Positions 23,240 to 34,085 of a stretch of DNA of 64,000 bases are shown piece by piece. The position numbers and the translations under genes were made by a program. The stretch's first letter is position 1; each line of letters opens with the position of its first letter. The notes beneath the pieces were generated by a model that had not been told where the DNA came from, did no database searches, and saw only the letters and a program-made list of their open reading frames with translations. This DNA comes from Voacanga thouarsii (lineage: Eukaryota > Streptophyta > Magnoliopsida > Gentianales > Apocynaceae): contig JANUWF010003366.1 of the NCBI GenBank assembly GCA_026120185.1, positions 1,798,001 through 1,862,000 of the forward strand. The letters are read 5' to 3'.

Positions 23240-24209
23240 GGTTTGTTTTCATAAATTACTAAAATTCTCATCTAAAACTTTAACCCACAAAGTTCTACCA
23301 GTTTCATCTAAAGGAAGCTCTTTCATTCTCTTTGAATTCCATTTGTCATTCATCCAGAGAAATCCACAAAGCAATAACAAAGGACCTTCATAGTAGCAAT
23401 TTTTGCAGAGGACAGAAAAGTGAAGAAACAATAATGTGTATGTAAAAGCCACGCCTTTTCCAACAAATCTACAAATTTAACTAAACCTATCATTGCCAGC
23501 ACAAAAAATAAATAAATAGATCCAAAAAGGTTCAAGACAGTTCAAAGAGGCATAATAATTGCCATAATAAAGAGATGTTGATTGGAGTTAAAACTCTCTA
23601 GCACTCTGCGATTCTAAGCTCCAAAAACTTTTTAAAGAAATTATGTCTGCCAAACTATAGAAATAGAAAAAGGGGAGACACGGAGTATAGAGGCATTTTG
23701 CAAAACTCATTTGAAATAAGAATGTAATTCCAAAACATAAGAATGAATTGAAACTGTTACACTAAACATTACACAGCATAAAATATTATCCAAAACATTA
23801 CATAGCAAATTCTAAAACTGAAGTTTCCATATTAAACAAAATACATCCTCTTCTTTCAACAAATAAAAATAACCCCAACATATTTTCCAACCTACATCTC
23901 AATACATAGCTCTAAACATCCATTAATGAATTAAAAAAAAAACCCCAAAAATTTGATAAAACTATTACCTCACGAAGTGAAGTGTCCTTAATCACTTGTT
24001 TTACAATGGCTTGAAGCAACGCAAGAGAAGAAAGGTCTATGGGAAGCTTCAAAAATTTTCTCTCCCTCTTTTTAATCCTTTGATTTCTACCTTGCATGGT
24101 GTTAAAACAAAAACAGAAAATTTAAAAAGGATGTAGTATATTAAAATCTCATGGATGGAGATAAAAAAGAAAGAAGCATGCATTTTGGAAAGGCTATTAT
24201 CTATGCGCA
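23240..24209 (-). other. Host sequence with possible minus-strand exons of an unidentified gene
   Basis: This interval lies between two retrotransposons. On the minus strand two stretches read like exons. At about 24,080-23,966 there is RKFLKLPIDLSSLALLQAI and onward, ending in a good donor (GTGAG|GTAATAG). At about 23,370-23,249 there is KWNSKRMKELPLDETGRT and onward to a stop. I do not recognise the gene. Once the Gypsy element is removed, this sequence joins directly to 11,175, so a host gene could have spanned the insertion site. The rest is AT-rich noncoding DNA. Confidence 0.3.
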
Positions 24210-24496
24210 TGTTGTAAGAAATTGGGAGAGAATAATCTCTTTTCATTATACCTTAAAGTTTACAATGAGCTAATTATATACAAACTATCTAATAAACAAA
24301 CATGGAAATTATCCTAATAAATTGATCACAAAATCTCCTAATCAATCCCCTAATTACTGCTCACAAGATCTCCTAATCACTGATTGCAAAATCCTCAAAT
24401 TTAAAGGTTAAACTTCCCTAATTTAATCTAATTCTAGTATTATAATATTTACAGTATTACTTTCCTAAAATACACCTATTATCCATATTTCCCACA
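24210..24496 (-). repeat. Copia C 3' LTR (287 bp)
   Basis: On the minus strand it begins TGTGGGAAATATGG and ends TTCTTACAACA. It is preceded on that strand by a purine tract CTCGAGGGGAAG. It aligns by eye to the sequence at about 36,455-36,718 just before the primer site of Copia B, which supports the LTR assignment. Confidence 0.78.
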
Positions 24497-24847
24497 CTTC
24501 CCCTCGAGTAGGTGAATACATATTCTCCATTCCCAACTCAGAAACAATACTTTCAAACACTGGACCACTTAACCCTTTAGTTAACACATCAACAAGCTGA
24601 TCATTTGTAGACTGCAGATTAATCCACTCTTCAATTTTTCGTTAATAAAATGTCCGTCATTTTTTATATGCTTTGTCCGATCATGCTACACAAGATTGTG
24701 AGCTATGATAATTGTAGACTTATTATCGCAGTAAAGCTTTATCAGACCCTCCAACTTGATCCTTATGTCTTCTAAAATAATCTTTAGCTAAAGTAACTTA
24801 CATACTCCTTAAGCCATAGCTCGAAACTCAGCCTCTGTACTAGACCG

Positions 24848-25187
24848 TGTTGGGTATCTCTGACTCGTATCGTATACGGTGCAACGAAAAATAAACGAGA
24901 TACCATCTTAGGACCCGCCTATGTGTGGAAAACAACACATAATGATATTAAAGGTAGTAGCTTTTTATCTTTGTTTGATCGTCCGAAAAATAAAATTTCT
25001 TCTTCAAGTCGAGGCGATTCAACAATCCTCGTGATCAACCTCCACGTGAGTTGAACGTCTAACCACTATAATCACAGTGTATGATTATCTCTAACAGTAA
25101 TCCACACAGAGGAATACTCAAGCACCAAACTTTCCTATGCTAGCAGAAACAAGATGGTGACAAGGATTGTTTCTCATTTTCAGCAAA

Positions 25188-25230
<43 letters not shown>

Positions 25231-26586
25231 CATGTGTTTTGTGGCTCCTCTTTTCGTGTGAATCACCCTCAGATTAGGGTTTTGAGCATATCCAATATAT
25301 GTTCCAAAATCCACTGAAAATTTGAAATTCTAAAACAATTAGAATTTTCTAATTGTAATTGGAAATATCAAGTTCCCACATTATAAATTAGACCACAAAT
25401 TATAACTAATTATAATTTGTCCACAACAACTTCTCTTTCTCACAATTAACCCCTCTACGTTATCAAATAACATCTTGAGTATATAATCTTCTATTGTGTG
25501 TGACGTATTAGGTTTCCTAATCAATTGGTAGCAAACATGAATTAATCCAAACGTCTTCGAGATTAATAATTCATAATTAATTAGAATTAATCCTATTAAT
25601 TCTAATTAGGATTGGTTTATTAATTCATCAATTAATCAACCCATATTCCCAGATCATGAGCAGTATCTAGCAACACATCATGACCACCCAAAAGTCCAGG
25701 AAGTCAAGTGGCTTGACATGAACCCTTCAATAACAAACTTCAGTGCAATTAACTCATTTTACCATACAATATCTCATTCGGTTTGGAGTACGAAATTAGT
25801 GCCAACTCCCTACAGAATTAATTCTGGCCCGAATATAATAGTACTTGTACCAGGAATCCACTACTCTAGATGTGTATCAATTGGAACTGTTTCCAATACA
25901 CAATCGCCTTGGCCAAGGACTTCTCGAGTAGTAATTGCTGCAAGTGGCCGTGAGATATTCGCCCCTACTATTAGGAGTGGTGAATCCTTTATTGACCCTC
26001 TCAATTACTTTCGTTTACCTCACAATGTACCCAATATCCATCTCATAGGCGGCCCTCGATCGAGCTCCGGAGATTGGAATCAAAGTACAATTCTTAGCAA
26101 AAAAAGTACCTTAGAGATCTCAAGTTTAAGGATACTTGCACGTTTGCTATATTGAGATTATATCACTGGCACTAAATAGTTATCCATGTGATTATCTCAA
26201 AGCTAGGTCATCCAATGAACTTGTTCCATTAACAAGCATCCATGTGTTAACTTTGAGTATCTCAATACTCACGGATATGAAGACCACCGCTTGATCAAAT
26301 TAGGAAGTCTAACACATGCTAGTCTTAACGCATTAATGATGTCCTGTCTTATTAATACTATGATTAGGGATTATTTAAGTACTAACACTATGCAGTGTAG
26401 TAGGAATCTCATTTCATGATCTCTATCATGATTTTCTTAATATAGTGTTGTACTAGGGACTTTATCGAACAGTTATATTACTTAAAAGTAAACAAAAGAA
26501 ACTGTAAAATAAATAATGACTTTTATTAAAATAAAATGTGCCATATACAATGTACAAGTGATTGCCTCTAGGGCACAACACTAATG
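24848..26586 (-). mobile_element. Solo LTR of Copia E family, copy 1
   Basis: 1739 bases flanked by the perfect 5-bp duplication GACCG (24,843-24,847 and 26,587-26,591), interrupting the RNase H region of Copia C. The left end is TGTTGGGTATCTC; the right end reads GGGCACAACACTAATG where CA would be expected. It matches the 3' LTR of Copia E (57,407-59,118) along its length and has no internal coding region, so it is a solo LTR left by recombination between two LTRs. It contains a (GA)n run at 25,191-25,226. Confidence 0.9.
25191..25226. repeat. (GA)n microsatellite in solo LTR
   Basis: 36 bases of GA repeats. The other copies of this LTR have only a short GA-rich stretch at the matching place (about 57,752-57,765), so the tract expanded in this copy. 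Confidence 0.85.
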
Positions 26587-27849
26587 GACCGTGCTACCAC
26601 ATCTTATTTTTTACTCTTCCATGTCACAAGATTTCCACTAAGGAATGTACAATATCTAGTGGTCGATTTTCTATCAACCAATGACCTAGCATAATCAACA
26701 TTTGTATAGGCTTCAAGCATTAAACCCCCACTGAAGACGAGTATTTGATGAACAGAGTATGATATCCTTGACTTTACTTGTATCCTAACATCACTAACCT
26801 TGTCATACTAGTCGAACTATGCTCGAAGGGATTGTTTAAGCCCATACAATACCTTCTTTAACCTACAGACTCTATGATCAGTAACTCTTTTTCCACAACC
26901 AGGTGATATCTCCATATATATCTCTTCCTAGAGATCTCCATGCAAGAAAACATTTTTTACATCAAACTACTGTAAATTCCATCCAAAGTTGACTGCCAAA
27001 AACAATAAGACTCTAACAATATTCAACTTTGTAACTTGGGTAAAAGTTTCTAGATAGTTCACTCCATACATCTGAGTATAATCCTTGGCAACCAGCCTTG
27101 CCTTGTATCTTTTCACTGAACCATCAGCTATATATTTCATTGTGTACACCCATTTACACCCCACTGGTTTCTTCCCTACTGGTAACTCCACAAGCTCCCA
27201 TGTTTTGTTCTTTTCCACTGCCTTTATTTCTACATTCATAGCTTGTTTCCATTTTTTATTATACAAAGCTTCGGATAGATTGGAAGGAATGGCAATGGTT
27301 TTTAGGTTACTGAGGAAGGCTCTGTGTGACGGAGAAAAAAGCTAAAAGGACAAGAAGTGTGTAAGGGGATATAAAGGTCTTTTAGTGCACTTTTTTGCAC
27401 ATTTTCTCAAAGTAATAGCCAAGTCTATGTCACTACTACCCCTATGGATCTCACTCTCTGCCTTTATTTATGTTTCAATTTGTAATGTAGGTTCAGAAGT
27501 TATTACCTGATCAGACTCTTGGGCTTACGTAGGGTTGGGGACAGTCGTCTTCTTCCTTGCATACATCTTACCTTTGCCATATCTAACATCTTTGGGAATA
27601 AACTCAGTGTCAGATTGAGCAAATACAAGCTCAGAAGAGATTGTGATTTCATCACACATTCAACTTTCTTTTCTTTTCTTTTAAAAAATATTATTTGACA
27701 CAAATTAAGCTTTCTTATGAATGCTAATTTCACTCTACACAGGAAATTTGATAACGCATAACTAAGCATCTTTCAATGAAACCTTGTTGGCTGATATAAA
27801 TAGGGTGTTGGACCATTGGTAACTTCAAGTTTGAGGAAACTCTAAGATG

Positions 27850-28430
27850 TATAGCAAACTAGTGGAAGAAAAACTTTCATTACTTGGCAGTATACAACAA
27901 TTGCTCAAATGCCACCTAAATTCCACAATTACACACAAAAAAACATAAACTTCTTGGAAGCAAAAGGTTCAATATCAGGCAGCCAATCTGAAATCCTGAA
28001 ATCTTTTGCTTCGATAATGTCAAACAAACATGGAATTTACCCAAATTTCACCATCCCTTCTATTTCCTAGTCCCCATAAAAGAGTTAAAGCTAGAGATAA
28101 TGCAAACTTCTATGCTGGATTTCTCCAATTAAAAGTTGAAAAAGCATTAAAAAAAACTTTTTCATTAAGATTTTGACTCAGAAGAAAATTTATTTATTTT
28201 TTAATCAAAGGCCGAAACTAATTTTATTTATTTCAAAAAAAACAAGAGGATAACCTTATTTATGAGTTGTAGCTTTTACATGAAGAGAGGGGATTTGCAT
28301 TCTATCAAGATTGCATAAATCTCGAGCCTCTAAAGGCAGCAACATAAAAGAAGCAAAAGTGATAAAAGGAGCTAATAGTACAAGCCAAATTAGTTAAAAA
28401 AAAAAAATCCTCTACACGATTTCCTTCTCT
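27850..28430. other. Junction between Copia C and the LINE
   Basis: AT-rich sequence with A-runs and T-runs and no readable protein. It probably includes the lost 5' part of Copia C and the 3' end of the minus-strand LINE (whose poly-A tail would appear here as poly-T on the plus strand), but I cannot place either edge. Confidence 0.35.
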
Positions 28431-28639
28431 GAATACATGAAGAAAATGACAACTTTGTAACCCATGCTGAAGAATATGTATTCATTGCCTTACCTGCTGA
28501 TGCTGCCAAGAATCCGAATATAAGTCATTAAGCTGGTTCATCAAAACCTAAAAATCAGATTGAATGGTTACGGAAGTATGACCAAGTCAAGAACACCATT
28601 TTAATCCGTGAAGAACAGCTATTGCCTCTGCTTTCTGAT

Positions 28640-31600
28640 TTGTAGCAAATCTAATATTCTGTGCAAATGCAAAAATGAAGCGACATACCCGAATTTCCCT
28701 TTGAAGCTCCATCCACATTAAGAATCACACATGCAGTAGGAGATCTTAGCCAAGTGACAGCTGATATCCGTCGAGATGGTGAAGACTTCCAATGGATCGA
28801 GTAGGAGCTCAGCTAAAAAAATGATGCAGAAGGCCGAGAAATTGGATGCAAGCAAGAATAATCTGCTAAGAAGCCAAAGACTCTCCTTTGCAGTCTGAAA
28901 AAGGAGAATGAGGATCCATAAAAAAGGATTTCATTCCATAGTTTCCAAACCTCCCAAAGAAAAGAGGCTATGAAAACCCGAGAAAAATGCTATGTAGCTG
29001 CAGGACTGTATCACCAGGAGGAAATTAGTAAGTATAGATTAGCTCCAGAAAAATCCAAATTCAACGAATCTACTATAGGCTTCCATAATGCAGATATTGC
29101 CCTGCAATCTTTAAAAATATGCGATGAAGACTCCAAGTCATTCAAGCAAAAACAACATCTAGAGGCCAGCTGACAACCAAAAGAAAGAATAACCGAGTCA
29201 AGAGGGAGGAAATTGGAATATCTTGACTTTAGACGGAAGTGATGAACACCATAAAGATCCTAAAAAAATATTTTTTTAGGGGTTTTTATACAAATGAATT
29301 CCCATGCAGACGACACCGTGAAGACACCTGAAGCAGTCAGTTTCCACAGTTGCCTATCACCTAATAATGAACAAATTTTAGGAGGCAAAGATGTAAGAAT
29401 GTTCCTTAAGAAATCACCAAGGAGATGAAGTATTCGATCAGCCATCCAAAAATTATTTCAAGCCATTTCAGAAACCATAAGGTTAGGCTCCTGAATACTA
29501 ATTGCAAATCAGCCAAGCGGCCTAACACAGACCAAGAATCATACCAGAAAGGCAGATTGCCTATCCCGGTATAAAAACAATATCGTCCTCAACCACCTGA
29601 GCAATTGCACAAATACACCACCAAGTAAGAGAAGAACTGACTGCTGGCTTGGAAAAAAGTGGATGAATACCAGAAGAGTTATATTTAGCCCACATAAATC
29701 TTGCCCAAAGAGAATCTTGCAACTAAAAATTCCACCAAGCCTTACATGCAAATGCTGTAGAAAAATCACGCAAGGGGCATACTCCCAGTCCATTCTCATC
29801 CAGTGGCAAACATAAAGATGACCAGGTTCGCCAATGTCTCCATGATCCAAATTTGAAATTTCCCCATTAGAAGTCAGCCATAAATCTCTCAGTATCATTA
29901 AGAACTTCCAGAGGGAGTGAAACAGCTTGTAATGTGTGTAGAGGTATAGAGGTGAAGACAGATTTAATCAGTACAAGACAGCCCCCAAAACTAAGAGACT
30001 CATAACACCATGAACTCTTGCAACGATCTTTTCAACTAAAGGCTAGAAATAGCATCTCTTATTATGGTCTTTATAGATTAGACAACCCAGATACTGAAAA
30101 GGCAAGCTCTTTCTAGTGAATCCATGCAACCTATGGATGAGAGAGATTTGATAAGGTCAAGCTTTTGAAGAAATAACAAAAGAGCTTTTTGCTGCATTAA
30201 CTTTCTGTCCTAAAGCACTTTTATAAGCAATAATAAAATTTGAATTATTCTTCAGATTTTCCTTCGATGCTGTGGTGAATAATATGGTGTCATTTGCATA
30301 ACTTAAATAGGATATAGGAGTGTACCTTGTGGTAAGGAATATGGAGCAATAAGACCAGAAGACAAATGTGCATTCAAACCTTTGGATACAATCTCTTGTA
30401 ATAGAATAAAAAGATATGGAGATAGGGAATCACCTTGTCTATCTCCTTGTGTGGATTTAACAAATCCAAATTGACGACCATCAGGAGTATAGAAAACCAG
30501 CAGTTGGATAAGGCATTTCGAATTAGGTGCAAGATATAGGGACTAAATCCAAATCTCTCCATAATCAACACTAAGGAATTCTAAGAAACTTTATCAAAGG
30601 CCTTACCCATGTCGAGTTTCAAAATAAGATTGCAACCACGAAACTTTTGGCTAATAGAGTGCACCACCTCCTGAGCCAATAAGATATTGTCCGTGATACT
30701 TCTGCCTTTAATAAAACCACTCTGACTCGGGGAAATAAGCCTAGACATTAAAGGAGAGAACCTATTCGCAAGTACTTTTGTAACAATTTTATTACAAAAA
30801 GTACTTAAGCTAATAGGCCTAAAATCTGCAAAAGAGTCGAAGTTAGGCTTTTTTAGAATTAATATAAGAAGAGTGCTAGTGAAGGATCTAGGCATAGGAC
30901 CCCAAAGAAAAAAAAATCCTTAACAGCAGCAAGAACAACCAAGCTCACAATATCCTAGCAGTGTGTAAAAAATAACCGAGTAAACCCATCCATTCCCGGA
31001 GCACTATTCTTGTCAGGAGAGAAAACAGCAGATTTTATTTCTTCATATGTAGGCAAAAGCAAAAGTTGCTCATTATCTTCAGGGGTGAGGTGATCACTGA
31101 TGGAATATAATCATATAAAGGACCTCCAGGCTGTCCGGCAGCATGGGAAGGATAAAGCAAATTTTTAAAAAAAGATTAAGCTCTAGCTCCAGTAGTATTC
31201 TGATCAGAAACCAGACTGTCTGAAGAGTCATGTATATGAGAACCAAATCTGATTATGTTTAGCTTGACAATAGGAATGGTAAAATTTAGTATTCTGATCT
31301 CAATCTTGCAACCATTTAATGCATGCCTTATCCCTCCGATACAGCTTTTTAGACTTGAGATAAAATTGCATATTTTTGCCTTGGCCTCATGCAGTGTAGT
31401 TCAGTTTTGCTCAGTATCATCATACAACAATTCAGTTGTAGTAACCTCATCTTCCCAATGATCAAGTGAAGAAAAAATATTACCAAAATGAGAGAAACTC
31501 CACGTTTTCAAGGCTGACTTAACTAGCTGAAGTTTTTTATGAAGTATACACATTCCGTCACCATAATCTTCAACCGCTAAGCCTCTCTGACTATCACAAA

Positions 31601-32411
31601 AAAAAAAATCAGAATATAATGTCCAGATGGAAAGGAACTTAAACGGCTTAGGACATGAAGAAAGGAGCCAATAATTCAACCAAAACCAATAAAGGACAGT
31701 GGTCTGAACCTGTGTGATAGAGGTGATTAACATGAGTGGAATGAAATTGGTTGTGCCATGCCTGATTGACCACGACTCTGTCAAGGCGCTCCATACATGA
31801 TCGAAATCCATCACGAACAAGTAAACCAGCTTCCTGAGAAATTACAATCCTCAAGTCCACAAAGTTGCCGAAAATCTACAAAGTCTGACATAGCAGGAAT
31901 AGAGGGTTGAGCAGACCCCACATATTCTGACATATTACCTATCACATTAAAATCTCCTGGTAATAACCACAAATCTTGGATGGTAGAAGAGGGAAAATTC
32001 TTAGGTGCACCCGGTGCACGTGCACCGAATGCTTTGGAGACTTGTACCACCCCTGCAATGTTGTACACAGAATTTGGTGTACAATTTCTGTTGCGGGTGG
32101 TACAAGCATTCAAAGCGCTCGGTGCACATGCACCGGGTGCACTTAAGAATTTTCCTGTAGAAGATACCCTAAAAAGTTCCTCCATCATTACTGCCTAAAT
32201 GCTCACATGCAAGGTCATAAACAAAAGCGCATGAAGCCTTATGATTTCGAAACATAGAGACAGTTATAGTTAAAAAATGCTCAGAAATCCCAGAAATCTC
32301 CAAACTAATATAATCCTTCCAAAAACTCCACATTTTGCCATATAGGGTATGAGAAAATCTTTCAAATCCCAAACGATATGCATAAGAAGCTATTTGTGAA
32401 GCATCAATCAA
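28640..32411 (-). pseudogene. LINE ORF2 remnant (endonuclease, RT, zf-RVT, RNase H)
   Basis: Endonuclease motifs: WLLPGDFNVIG just after the MITE, ERLDRVVVNQAW, and GSDHCPLLV (SDH is the catalytic His motif). Reverse transcriptase: FRPISLSTFCNKIVTKVLAN, QSGFIKGRSITDNILLAQE and LKLDMGKAFDKV (30,895-30,581). The usual (F/Y)-A-D-D catalytic box reads Y-A-N-D at 30,300-30,289, a loss of one metal-binding Asp. Later come GLGVCPLRD and the zf-RVT-like stretch around 29,260-29,445 (SGVFTVSSAWEF). The role would be target-primed reverse transcription. It is clearly inactive. Confidence 0.85.
31991..32156. mobile_element. Foldback MITE in the LINE endonuclease
   Basis: 166 bases with nearly full-length inverted arms: GGGAAAATTCTTAGGTGCAC at the left, and its near-complement ending TTAAGAATTTTCCT at the right. 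It is flanked by the perfect 8-bp duplication GTAGAAGA (31,983-31,990 and 32,157-32,164). Arms carry nested GGTGCAC palindromes. An 8-bp duplication suggests mobilisation by a hAT-type transposase; a 9-bp Mutator duplication with one mismatch is the alternative. Confidence 0.88.
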
Positions 32412-33009
32412 GGGCTATTATTACCAGCAGCTGTAAATTATATTTTCAGATTAGTTTCTTCACACATCAATGTGACAAAGAATCAGCTAAACCTCTAATA
32501 TTCCAAATTGAAAAACGTATCATTGTTCAGATGAAATATTAGGAAATATGGTTTTTTTTTACCTTGCGACCTGGGTGCACCTTCCGAGGTATCTATTTGT
32601 GCAAAACTAAAGAATTCTTGGCAACCTTGAACCGACGAGCCTGAAGAGCCTCAGTATGTAGGCGGAGTTCTTCTGCAAATTCTATCCTTATTTTCCTCAC
32701 TTTATAAGGTTCTGAGCAGAAATCCTCCTCGAAAGGAGAGAGGGTTGGAGAAGTATTTGGAATATCATCCTTTGATGATTGCAATGTAGGCAACTCTGAA
32801 ACGTTCGAATCAGAGATAAGTCTGATTCAGGCTCAACACTCGAAAAGGAGGAAAGATCAATCACAATAGAGGGTCTGACTCCAGTAGTCAAGGGCTGATC
32901 ACACTGGGGTTCACCAGAAGAAGGGTTTGTAGGAACCCTAGCTCTGTCATTCAAAACATCCATAGGAGGTAGAGGGATAGTAGTGTTCTCCAAATTTAGT
33001 TCAATCACT

Positions 33010-33440
33010 GGAAATGATCGCTGCTGCGAAATGCTCCTACAGTGACAACTGGTAGAGTTCTATGCTGACATATAGCATTGAATTCAATAGAAGCAATCTA
33101 TTAATTAGTGCATGTATTTATCTATTATTTTCCTAATTAAATCTCAAGGGTCATGTAAATGAAAAGCCAGTTATAGATTCATTAGTTTTGGATAATTCAA
33201 ATTAAATTTCAAGGGTCATTGCTTTTCGGTAATTTCAAAAGTTCTAATCTCAAAGGTCACTCCATGCAATATAAAAAATACCCCTATCTGCTTTCCAACC
33301 TTATAGTCCCCGATTGAAAATCTTCCACCTCGGCCCATTGATTGAGCCATCCAATTATCCAGAGCTTAGGAAACGCTAAGCTGCTTTGCTTCCATTGCAG
33401 CTATGTTGGCTGACCGTGTGTTCATTTTTTTCCCCATAGC
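33010..33440. other. Spacer between LINE and gene fragments
   Basis: AT-rich sequence with no readable protein or terminal repeat. Its right end leads into a polypyrimidine tract and an AG acceptor (33,438-33,439) before the polyamine-oxidase-like exon. Confidence 0.4.
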
Positions 33441-33444
33441 TCTT

Positions 33445-33546
33445 TGCTATTCAAATGGTCAGAGAAGGTCTCCATCTATCATTGTCATTGGTTGTGGGTT
33501 TGCAAGCATTGCAGTTGCGCGAGCTCTTCATGATGCTTCTTTTCAG
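33445..33546 (+). pseudogene. Polyamine oxidase exon fragment
   Basis: 34 codons between an AG acceptor (33,438-33,439) and a GT donor (33,547) read CYSNGQRRSPSIIVIGCGFA and onward to RALHDASFQ. This resembles the first FAD-binding exon of plant polyamine oxidases of the PAO2/3/4 type, where the text is SPSVIVIGGG and ends DASFQ before an intron. The FAD-binding G-x-G-x-x-G is damaged (GCGFAS), and no following PAO exon is present. It is a stranded exon, not a gene. Confidence 0.7.
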
Positions 33547-33710
33547 GTGTGTGGGAATATGTTCTGAAGTATGAGAGCATTATTCTTATTGGATACTTGT
33601 GGATTCTGAAGTATGTGGTACTCTTCAGTTACTGGATGCCTCTTGAGATTTTGCTCTTCTTAAAAATTGCCATTCCTTTGTGCATGACTCACTTTTTCAC
33701 TGTTTTCCAG

Positions 33711-34085
33711 AGAATACCGGGTGAACAGATTAGAGGCATATTAGATGATGAGAACAAACTGACAGAGGAGAAAATGGATGAGTTGCTCAATGAATTTCTG
33801 AAGGACTTTAAAGAGGGTTCCCTGGAAGCTAAAAATTAGCCTTCATACTATTTAGCATATATTGTCTCAAAGGCGGCCATGAATGCGTATACCAGAATTG
33901 TGGCGAAGAAGTACCCCGATTTCAAGATCAATTGTGTTTCTCCAGGCTATGTCAAAACAGATATCAACCACAACACTGGCTACCTAACTGTAGAAGAAGG
34001 GGCAGCAAGTCCTGTGAGGCTAGCTCTTCTGCCGGATGATGGTCCTTCTGGGATGTTCTTTGTTTGTTATCAACCCTTAGAATGA
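33711..34085 (+). pseudogene. Short-chain dehydrogenase/reductase C-terminal fragment
   Basis: After an acceptor (TTTTCCAG, ending 33,710) the frame reads RIPGEQIRGILDDENKLTEE, then FLKDFKEGSLEAKN, a TAG stop (33,837-33,839), and on to [34 protein letters not shown] and [14 protein letters not shown]. This is the catalytic-helix and C-terminal part of plant (+)-neomenthol dehydrogenase / salutaridine-reductase-like SDR enzymes, including Y-x-x-x-K (YIVSK). The stop stands where Trp is usual, one G-to-A change. The N-terminal cofactor-binding half is absent and the last residues diverge. Confidence 0.85.

Larger units (their letters stand above)
24497..27769 (-). pseudogene. Copia C pol remnant with internal deletion
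   Basis: Reading leftward: a linker region with a basic motif (about 27,560); the start of reverse transcriptase (WKQAMNVEI, KTWELVELPVGKKPVGCKWV) at 27,266-26,967; then VFLHGDL, stop, EEIYME and LYGLKQSLRA to about 26,820. The text then jumps to late RNase H sequence (YARSLVDRKSTTRYCTFLSG), so the stretch that should contain the YVDD active site is gone. After the solo LTR comes STEAEFRAMA, LYCDNKS and the end of RNase H. Many stops are present. This was the replicative enzyme of the element and cannot be active. Confidence 0.8.
24210..27850 (-). mobile_element. Copia 'C', truncated, minus strand, with nested solo LTR
   Basis: A minus-strand Ty1/Copia remnant: 3' LTR at 24,210-24,496, polypurine tract, RNase H and part of reverse transcriptase. 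Its 5' half (gag, protease, integrase, 5' LTR) is not found; recognisable sequence fades out near 27,770-27,850. It is a sister of Copia 'B' (from 36,453): both have short LTRs of the same type and share the text around KQAMNVE and the R/K-rich GKGKMYARKK region. A solo LTR of another Copia family sits at 24,848-26,586. The outer right boundary is uncertain. Confidence 0.75.
28430..33010 (-). mobile_element. L1-type LINE (non-LTR retrotransposon), degenerate
   Basis: Minus-strand element of about 4.6 kb. In order from 33,010 leftward: a Pro/Ser-rich ORF1-like stretch, apurinic endonuclease, reverse transcriptase, a zinc-binding reverse-transcriptase C-terminal region, and an RNase H (NVDGASKGNSG near 28,700-28,735). 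This domain order is that of plant L1 elements with RNase H. There are no LTRs. Stops and frameshifts occur throughout, and a MITE lies in the endonuclease. The ends are approximate because I found no clear target duplication. Confidence 0.85.

Noticed and set aside
24210..24496. Copia C as a complete element with both LTRs
   Set aside because: I searched to about 28,400 for a matching 5' LTR and primer site and found none; the RT core is also deleted.
25718..26155. 145-residue plus-strand ORF (MNPSITNFSAINSF...) with related text at 45,186 and 58,250
   Set aside because: It lies within LTR copies of the Copia E family, runs opposite to the element, and is broken by stops in the other two copies. 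Its recurrence reflects LTR copy number, not protein conservation.
31811..32188. 125-residue minus-strand ORF crossing the MITE
   Set aside because: Its first half is translated foldback MITE and only its end is LINE endonuclease, so it is not a separate gene.
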